A stretch of DNA of 64,000 nt from assembly GCF_032854445.1 (NCBI RefSeq), contig NC_088304.1:19133850-19197849 (forward strand). Reading direction: 5' to 3'. A program made the translations under genes and the position numbers. The notes beneath the pieces were generated by a model. That model saw nothing but the letters and a program-made list of their open reading frames with translations. It had not been told where the DNA came from and made no database searches. Origin of the DNA: Liolophura sinensis (Eukaryota; Mollusca; Polyplacophora; Chitonida; Chitonidae). Shown here piece after piece: positions 62,301 through 64,000 of this stretch; the first letter of the stretch is position 1; the number at the start of each line of letters is the position of its first letter.

Positions 62301-64000
62301 CTTTAAAACTTTTATTTCCTTTAAAACCATACTCTTCACTTTATGTACCATTTAAAGAAAAGACAAAAAATTATTTATTATGGTTGTATTAGTGATGAAA
62401 CACTCTGCACACATACACGTAACTTTCAAGAATCCATTTAATTACCCTGTGGTTAGAATATTTGTTTATTTATTCAACTGGAGTTTTATGCCATACTCAA
62501 GACAACGGTGGCCAGCATTATGGTGGGATGAAACCCACGCGGCACCCCATGACCATCCACAGGTCGCTGGCAGACATGTTCACCTACTACCAGCATGAGC
62601 TGGACTTGAACTCACTAGGATTGCATTGGATGGTGTTGTCCATACATGCCTCAGTGAAGCGCATCTAATTATTTGGATATAATACATTCATACAATAAAT
62701 CTTCCACATGTACAACCTTACATATACACACGTTGGACATAACCCTACCATGAACATCATGTAGCCAAGGTCATCGCGTTAACTTACATAGATTTCTTAT
62801 CTTCCTTACAGATGCAGTATGCCCAAAATGTGAGTGGGTGCAAGCAGATATTTATCAGTGCGTGTGGATTATGTAGTGAGGTGTAAGTATTTCTTACATT
62901 GAACCCCAGCACTTACCCATAGCACAGGCCCCCAGAAACTTCTCCCCTCTGGACAACTTGCCACAGATAACATGGGTGCAGTTTGGCTTAAACTCCTGCA
63001 ATTTAGAGCAGATTCTGTTTGAAGGATCTCCTCTGATCACCACTTGAACAAAACATGCAGATTAAAACTAAAACTTCAACAAACCTGTAAGTTTTAATTA
63101 CGTATCTTCGTCAATGAAAAACGCTAAAGCAATCCTGAAAAAAAATTTAGGTCACCTGATCAGCCACAATTTTTTTTTCACTGCTTTTATTTCCAATTTT
63201 GGCAGCTTGATATTTAACCAACCATCTGACACAACTTGCAGGGTCAAATCCAGCCCTTCTCAGCATTCGATTACCAAATGCTGCTGTTCCCTCGAAGTGC
63301 CCTTAGCATAAAATTTTTAAGCCAAAATTCAGCATATTGTAACTGTTTTCAGAAATAAGCATTTTTGCCTGCAGTTTTGTTACAAAGGAGCAGCTCTTCA
63401 TAGACATCACACATCAATCATACGAACCCCCAGGCAGACATCTCCCAGCTGAGCCACTTTACTGGCCTGGGTCAATTTCGCAAAGTGGCATTCAACATTT
63501 TTTTAATTGCACATTTGTTGTATGATGTTTTGCACCTCACTATTACCGTACCATTTTCCAATATGTGCGATATCGTACATGTAACATATCTTTGTGAAAG
63601 TGGCCCCTGGTATTCACAGACATCACTTACCTGAGCCTCCAGGTAGACGCCTCCCACTTGAGACACTTTTCTGGCCAGGTATTCACAGACATCACTCACC
63701 TGAGCCTCCAGGTTGATGCCTCCCACTTGAGACACTTTTCTGGCCAGGTCTTCACTGACATCACTCACCTGAACCTCCAGGTTGATGCCTCCCACTTGAG
63801 CCACTTTTCTGGCCAGGTCTTCACACACATCACTTACCTGAGCCTCCAGGTAGACGCCTCCTACTTGATCCACTTTCCTGACAAGGTCTTCACAGGCATC
63901 ACTCACCTGGGCCTCCAGGTGGACGCCTCCCACTTAAGCCACTTAAATGGCACGGTCTTGACAGACACTACACATCACTCACCTGAGCTTCAAATTAGAC
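35849..64000 (-). CDS. SLF1: SMC5-SMC6 complex localization factor 1, 5' end beyond window (20 exons)
   Basis: SLF1 works with SLF2 to bring the SMC5/6 complex to stalled or damaged replication forks, downstream of RAD18, in the nucleus. Exons at 62917-62995, 60499-60736, 58233-58416, 54894-56721, 52230-52360, 51611-51703, 50675-50848, 49863-50044, 49188-~49281, 47598-47729, 46463-46622, 44630-44777, 44049-44203, 43400-43515, 42968-43086, 42146-42217, 41675-41815, 38470-38586, 37008-37160 and 35849-36381 join in phase except at the 49.3 kb exon. The order is the family's: two BRCT domains, disordered region, helical middle, ankyrin repeats, C-terminal tail. About 1,600 codons are visible against roughly 1,060 in human; the excess is mostly the serine-rich exon. 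Identity rests on recalled human SLF1. The start codon is not in the window. Confidence 0.93.
37008..37160 (-). CDS. SLF1: SLF1 exon: ankyrin repeat 4 and linker
   Basis: After the shared Gly codon: QRLLEAKTISGDTPLSLCQS, EEMRAVLTVGRLEVFGSPWK, LRRASQNLSQ. SGDTPLSLC is a degenerate ankyrin repeat (human AKGELPLDYVVSPQIKEEL). The acceptor is TATTAACAG|GTCAGA and the donor CACAGT|GTGAGT, phase 1. Confidence 0.93.
37161..37505 (-). repeat. 71-bp tandem repeat of acceptor plus start of ankyrin exon 4
   Basis: Four extra copies of GATTATTAACAG|GTCAGAGA plus CTGCTGGAGGCCAAAA lie upstream (in gene sense) of the real exon start at 37160, at 71-72 bp spacing. Each keeps the 3' splice site and the first 24-25 coding bases, then runs into CTGGTTTTGTGGCTGG. 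Confidence 0.9.
37667..38413. mobile_element. Non-autonomous pogo/Tc1-mariner-like element
   Basis: It is flanked by TA on both sides (37665-37666 and 38414-38415). Its ends are CAGTGGACTCTC and, on the other strand, CAGTCGACTCTC (11 of 12 identical), after which similarity fades. At 747 bp it has no transposase frame. CAGT.GACTCTC ends with TA target sites are typical of pogo/Tigger-type elements. Confidence 0.65.
38470..38586 (-). CDS. SLF1: SLF1 exon: ankyrin repeat 3
   Basis: ASGEKVDLLAANIEGVTALH, EAVIYNRLDVAHTLMQYG. It matches human VDLLTQVDGVTPLHDALSNGHVEIGKLLLQHGG. The acceptor is CTGTTTAG|GTGCTA and the donor TATGGAG|GTCAGT. A DNA transposon remnant ends 57 bp away in the intron. Confidence 0.95.
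40027..40071 (-). mobile_element. SINE tail fragment
   Basis: ATTTATTTATTTGATTGATG and TTTTACGCCGTACTCAAGAA only. Confidence 0.8.
40480..41674 (-). repeat. ~52-bp minisatellite starting at the ankyrin exon donor
   Basis: The intron opens GTATTACATACGACACTACC, and about 26 further units repeat GGTATTACATACCACACTGC, ACCGGTACAGCGGTACAATCC, AAGCCCAGT, with 52- and 37-bp variants. Between 41137 and 41580 a 148-bp three-unit block repeats almost perfectly. The frames across it (YHTATGTAVQSKP repeats) are artefacts. Confidence 0.93.
41675..41815 (-). CDS. SLF1: SLF1 exon: ankyrin repeat 2
   Basis: GIEVNARDNFGWAPLHEATC, KGHVDCVLELLKYKPALTIS, SYFSKIS. It matches human [22 protein letters not shown] almost residue by residue. 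The acceptor is TGTTTCAG|GTATAG and the donor ATCTCAG|GTATTA. The donor is also the first unit of a minisatellite. Confidence 0.96.
42146..42217 (-). CDS. SLF1: SLF1 exon: ankyrin repeat 1
   Basis: A 72-nt exon coding GETPLHTACARNNVVRVREL then LSAS. GETPLHTAC is a canonical ankyrin start (human GETALHRACINNQVEKLILLL). The acceptor is GTTTTATAG|GTGAAA and the donor CCTCAG|GTAGGT; one base in, two out, like the neighbouring ankyrin exons. Confidence 0.95.
42340..42745 (-). mobile_element. SINE-like element with Glu-type tRNA head
   Basis: The minus-strand start GGTCATAGTCTAGTGGTTAG is a good box A, followed by TTGCCTTTCAAGC (loop holding TTC, as in tRNA-Glu) and GGGTTCAATCCT as box B. The far end carries ACAGGTGTTTTAAGCTGTGC and CACAAGAATATTTCGT, like the tail of the common SINE. 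Intronic in SLF1. Confidence 0.65.
42781..42967 (-). repeat. ~100-bp tandem duplication carrying the donor of the previous exon
   Basis: ACCGGTCTTACCTTGGCATTTC (42859) copies the true donor region CCGGTCTTACCTTTGGCATTCC (42958). The linked block CAACATCTGAATTCCTCAAA occurs twice. The copy preserves AG|GTAAGACCGG within intron sequence. Confidence 0.85.
42968..43086 (-). CDS. SLF1: SLF1 exon: basic linker into ankyrin repeat 1
   Basis: VVKLPNISNNKSIPDSRTSS, KMPGTMKRAVSKLNRRNAK, then G|. KRAVSKLNRRNAKG leads directly into GETPLH of the next exon, as human VVKKMNFHKTNLKGETALH. The acceptor is CTGTTGTAG|TGTTGT and the donor CCAAAG|GTAAGA. Confidence 0.93.
43400..43515 (-). CDS. SLF1: SLF1 exon: linker before ankyrin region
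   Basis: SRDLFLLPTLVGKDSPTKVV, NCAMKEDHTLSVRRISG, then two bases. The acceptor is CTTGCTTTTAG|GTCTC and the donor GGAAG|GTAAAG. It corresponds to the human stretch around SLQKMVYSYLPALGK, with weak sequence match and a correct phase. Confidence 0.85.
44049..44203 (-). CDS. SLF1: SLF1 exon: helical middle region
   Basis: LPENVLQFVLTVLSPAWLGL, GICHLLTDAMDDSLILGHLL, TEHGEITLSNI. It matches human FSSQELEIFICSFSSSWLQM. The acceptor is CTTGTTGTAG|ACCTG and the donor AATATC|GTGAGT, phase 0. Confidence 0.92.
44630..44777 (-). CDS. SLF1: SLF1 exon: helical middle region
   Basis: MVVSKMLLNIVSLLGSCLRI, ADQTERLPTKILKGERVSYL, VYELARILS, then one base. It resembles human FKHELAYLLAGILG. The acceptor is ATTTGCAG|ATGGTT and the donor GAGTG|GTAAGT, phase 1. 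Confidence 0.9.
44930..45765. repeat. 35-bp minisatellite in SLF1 intron
   Basis: About 24 nearly identical units of ACGCAGCCCATAAACTGTTA plus TTGTGCTTAATGTGC. Variation is limited to CCCATAAAC/CCCTTAAAC and ACGC/ACAC/ATGC. Three diverged copies follow to 45880. High identity points to recent amplification or homogenisation. Confidence 0.95.
45978..46124 (-). mobile_element. SINE, tail half
   Basis: TTTATTTATTTATTTGATTGG, TTTTACGTCGTACTCTAAAA, body with a small deletion, ending CCTTCCCACAT. Confidence 0.82.
46463..46622 (-). CDS. SLF1: SLF1 exon: helical middle region
   Basis: KAQSHPTLRDIKSSIVGSIF, WPGPQQVSIHKHCKEILDFL, TASLDLWKTDNNQ. It matches human KITGKAMLLEIFWSGSE…VNMLLEWTI. The acceptor is GTATTGCAG|TAAAGC and the donor AACCAG|GTAACC, phase 0. 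Confidence 0.93.
46738..46885 (-). mobile_element. SINE, tail half
   Basis: TTTGTTTGTTTATTTGATTGG, TTTTATGCTGTCCTGAAGAA through body to CAAGTTGCTGACAGACC. Confidence 0.8.
47148..47205 (+). mobile_element. SINE tail fragment
   Basis: ATAAGTGAAATATTCTTGAG, ACGGCGTAAAACACCAATCA, (AAAT)n. Tail only. Confidence 0.85.
47598..47729 (-). CDS. SLF1: SLF1 exon: helical middle region
   Basis: RLVCSPDDNMENTSNDEQLW, then SSLLLQYIVAVLESDMANLC, 43 codons with partial codons at both ends. It matches human HLTLLKFFFNLIESEVQHLS. The acceptor is CTTTCACAG|TCGTCT and the donor GCAGCAG|GTAATT. Broken copies of its 5' part lie upstream. Confidence 0.92.
47760..48690 (-). repeat. Decayed exon copies plus 30/31-bp array derived from the exon
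   Basis: Two further copies of the acceptor and exon start (CCTTCACAG|TCATCAT near 47842 and CCTTTACAG|TCGTCGG near 48685) contain stops. Between them about 25 units of ACACTATCCACAATGATCAG plus TTACAGGAAA fill 47885-48660. The unit reads NTIHNDQLQE, close to NTSNDEQLWQ of the real exon. Some units are 31 bp and break the frame, so this is not coding. Confidence 0.85.
49188..49281 (-). CDS. SLF1: SLF1 exon: helical region, 5' boundary unresolved
   Basis: The frame VLNCVLGLLQLIFIDGKLRK then LLSACINTVQ fits the helix after the previous exon, and its donor CCAAAG|GTGTAA (phase 2) joins perfectly to the next exon. The only AG usable as acceptor (AACAAG|ATGTT) needs an incoming phase of 1, while the upstream exon leaves phase 2. 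A tiny exon between 49290 and 49860, a non-standard acceptor, or a one-base sequence difference could explain it. Confidence 0.6.
49863..50044 (-). CDS. SLF1: SLF1 exon: helical middle region
   Basis: 60 codons plus two bases: HRAYNFLMEMLRTHPPQPDE, then AIRATYLQALHPGRDREYAL, ending FLNSVI. It matches human LSALLHLHPPWKSPAMSRYYLE. The acceptor is CCTATTCAG|GACTCT and the donor ATCAG|GTGAGG, phase 2. Confidence 0.92.
50675..50848 (-). CDS. SLF1: SLF1 exon: helical middle region
   Basis: 58 codons: DASLGIIETCLEGNYVISAL, DILSSNTSSKIYPPPHMLHR, IMTLMLR. It corresponds to human GVLNLIESLIEGHFFKEAIE…YIPPVCVLHALLENVL. The acceptor is TTGTTTCAG|TGCTTG and the donor CTTAGG|GTGAGA, phase 0. Confidence 0.93.
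51231..51472 (+). mobile_element. SINE, head truncated
   Basis: It starts inside the head (GTGCAGGGTAATGACCCAGG), keeps box B GAGTTCAAGTCC, and ends GGCGTAAAACACCACTCAAA plus (TAAA)n. Confidence 0.88.
51611..51703 (-). CDS. SLF1: SLF1 exon: linker
   Basis: 31 codons: AKRDPNLWQPSVFGVRCKQA then LHPPNDSTKKR. The acceptor is CTTGCAG|GCTAAA and the donor AAAAGG|GTAAGC, phase 0 on both sides, so it could be skipped without a frame change. Confidence 0.85.
52230..52360 (-). CDS. SLF1: SLF1 exon: linker with basic patch
   Basis: 43 codons: TSSKTSSCQTLSSPCDNLAV, KPVKRKTFRDLDLDDVFGSR, RKK. KPVKRK and SRRKK are likely nuclear localisation signals. The acceptor is a T-run then TTAG|CCACAT and the donor AAAAAG|GTTAAG, phase 0. 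No direct family match; it is supported by phase and composition. Confidence 0.82.
53220..53365 (-). mobile_element. SINE, tail half
   Basis: TTTATTTACTTGATTAGTGTT and ACGCCATACTCGGAGAAATA through the body to GTTGCTGGAAGACATTGCC. Intronic in SLF1. Confidence 0.8.
54200..54500. repeat. Dispersed repeat, two tandem copies
   Basis: TCATAAAATGTAACTTTAATGACCCC (54224) and TCATGAAATGTAACTTTAATGACCCC (54382) with matching flanks, about 155 bp apart, ending in ACGGACGGACC. Intronic. Confidence 0.6.
54775..54905 (-). repeat. 115-bp tandem duplication across the donor of the serine-rich exon
   Basis: ACATGGGACACATGGGGCCT (54795 on) repeats ACATGGGATACATGGGTCCT (about 54910 on), and TTAGCAGGTGTATTACAGTAAGT flanks both. 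The copy inside the intron keeps VQVKTSG and a GT donor (ACATCAG|GTACAAAG). Confidence 0.85.
54894..56721 (-). CDS. SLF1: SLF1 exon: 609-codon serine-rich disordered region
   Basis: A single exon of 1828 nt with an open frame throughout, joined in phase on both sides: acceptor CAATTCAG|GGGCCG, donor ACATCAG|GTACG. Composition is Ser/Thr/Gln-rich with few hydrophobics, i.e. disordered. Notable motifs are DDDDIVFLKVV (56209-56241) and PDVELLGVRV (about 55444-55473), both like SUMO-interacting motifs, and VKEE and VKLE, which fit the sumoylation consensus. A basic patch CKKK precedes VKLEPE. The matching part of human SLF1 is shorter and not alignable by eye. Confidence 0.92.
57094..57180 (-). 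mobile_element. SINE tail fragment
   Basis: ATTTTATTTATTTCATTCCTG, ATGTACTCAAGAATATTTCT and ATGACGGCGGCCAGCA. Confidence 0.7.
57420..57620. repeat. Short AG-rich tandem repeat
   Basis: Copies of GGTAACCAGACGAAGTCAAT and AGAGAAAGTCAAAAGGATACC, about 60-bp period, between two SLF1 exons. Not coding. Confidence 0.8.
58233..58416 (-). CDS. SLF1: SLF1 exon: BRCT domain 2
   Basis: 61 codons: LLLDGGGKVYKLPPLPTAAH, then LSRVLTHVFVQPDDNDALMN, and HCYSPNYIGDYLIK. LLDGGGKV is the BRCT GG turn, THVFV the central strand, and YIGDYLI the last helix (human PIQYLGDFLL). The acceptor is TTCCCACAG|GCTG and the donor ATCAAG|GTTTGT, phase 0. Confidence 0.94.
58540..59000. repeat. ~36-bp minisatellite in SLF1 intron
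   Basis: About twelve copies of GTTAAAGCTGTAATGCAATT plus GTCAAGAATTTTTGT, starting about 120 bp upstream (in gene sense) of the exon at 58416. Confidence 0.9.
59350..60050 (-). repeat. 117-bp tandem repeat of a tRNA-like (Ser/Leu type) unit
   Basis: Six copies at 117-bp spacing. Read on the minus strand each has GTGGCTGAGTGGTTAAGATG (box A of Ser/Leu tRNAs) and, 38 bp on, GCTGGTTCAGCCC (a degraded box B). Stems do not pair well, so these are not functional tRNAs. It looks like a tRNA-derived SINE head amplified in tandem inside the SLF1 intron. Confidence 0.6.
60499..60736 (-). CDS. SLF1: SLF1 exon: end of BRCT 1, start of BRCT 2
   Basis: GKWILVPDYVTSSAKAKEWL with the BRCT Trp and Asp, then YEWGPRWAKKGDYSEEMLSA, then GAFAGWKVSLLVESAKRKTV opening BRCT 2. 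This is the closest match to human SLF1 in the window (GKWILTKDYIIHSAKSGRWL, TYEWG, SAPKRWRE, GAFHRWKVVLLV). The acceptor is TTACTTAG|GTAAAT and the donor GACG|GTAAAC, phase 2. Confidence 0.96.
62460..62640 (-). mobile_element. SINE, partial, diverged
   Basis: TTATTTATTCAACTGGAGTT and TTATGCCATACTCAAGACAA, then body to ATGAGCTGGACTTGAACTCA. Head mostly lost. It lies in the intron after the BRCT exon. Confidence 0.75.
62917..62995 (-). CDS. SLF1: SLF1 exon: BRCT domain 1, middle
   Basis: 26 codons plus one base, EFKPNCTHVICGKLSRGEKF then LGACAM. The CTHV.. strand and the KFLGACA helix match SLF1 (KNCTHLIAE…KFLAACAAG). The acceptor is TTGCAG|GAGTTT, phase 0, and the donor ATGG|GTAAGT. Too short to stand out as an ORF. 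Confidence 0.92.
63631..63983 (-). repeat. 69-bp tandem repeat of BRCT exon end plus 5' splice site
   Basis: On the minus strand, EDLARKVSQVGGVYLEAQ followed by GTGAGTGATG or GTAAGTGATG recurs with donors after bases 63983, 63907, 63838, 63769, 63700 and 63631. Spacing is 69 bp (76 for the first). The protein text fits the first half of BRCT domain 1 and runs in phase into the exon at 62995 (EFKPNCTHVICG), so one copy is the true exon end. The frame is open from 63933 through all later copies; the two rightmost are decayed, with stops. Confidence 0.8.

Overview
This window is nuclear DNA from an invertebrate animal. The genes are split by many GT/AG introns, coding density is low, simple-sequence and minisatellite arrays are abundant, and one tRNA-headed SINE family (tail motif ATATTCTTGAGTACGGCGTAAAACAC, read here in pieces, followed by TAAATAAATAAA) is scattered about twenty-five times. 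That tail is, from memory, typical of lophotrochozoans and best known from molluscs, so a mollusc or a close relative is the most likely source. No database search was run.

Three protein genes can be assembled exon by exon. (1) On the minus strand, 12675 down to 112, are the first ten coding exons of a citron Rho-interacting kinase (CIT/sticky type). They encode 544 residues in unbroken frame: an N-terminal AGC extension, a complete AGC kinase domain, the C-terminal kinase tail and the start of the coiled coil. The gene continues off the left edge. (2) On the plus strand, 19094 to 26543, is a complete six-exon gene for a 323-residue coiled-coil protein that I do not recognise. It is divergent from the kinase gene. 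(3) On the minus strand, about 64000 down to 35849, is a large gene for the SMC5-SMC6 complex localization factor 1 (SLF1, formerly ANKRD32). Twenty exons are visible. They encode tandem BRCT domains, a 609-codon serine-rich exon, a helical middle region, four ankyrin-repeat segments and a C-terminal tail. The start codon lies beyond the right edge.

The space between genes (12.7-19.1 kb and 26.5-35.8 kb) holds SINEs, a reverse-transcriptase remnant, degenerate tandem repeats and inverted terminal-repeat-like blocks, with no further convincing gene. Introns carry long minisatellites: 62-bp units over 2.7 kb (1.9-4.5 kb), 30-bp units (21.7-22.9 kb), 52-bp units with a 148-bp higher-order period (40.5-41.7 kb), 35-bp units (44.9-45.8 kb) and 30/31-bp units (47.9-48.7 kb).

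The most unusual signal is that at least seven tandem duplications or arrays sit exactly across exon-intron boundaries. They copy the splice site together with the adjoining coding bases: donors of CIT exon 10 and of SLF1 exons 4, 15, 17 and the BRCT entry exon, and acceptors of SLF1 exons 10 and 19. In the BRCT case six 5' splice sites recur about every 69 bp (23 codons), mostly in open frame. Standard annotation would see only introns and low-complexity sequence here. The pattern fits tandem duplication acting repeatedly on splice-site-containing segments and could generate alternative splice sites or nascent introns.
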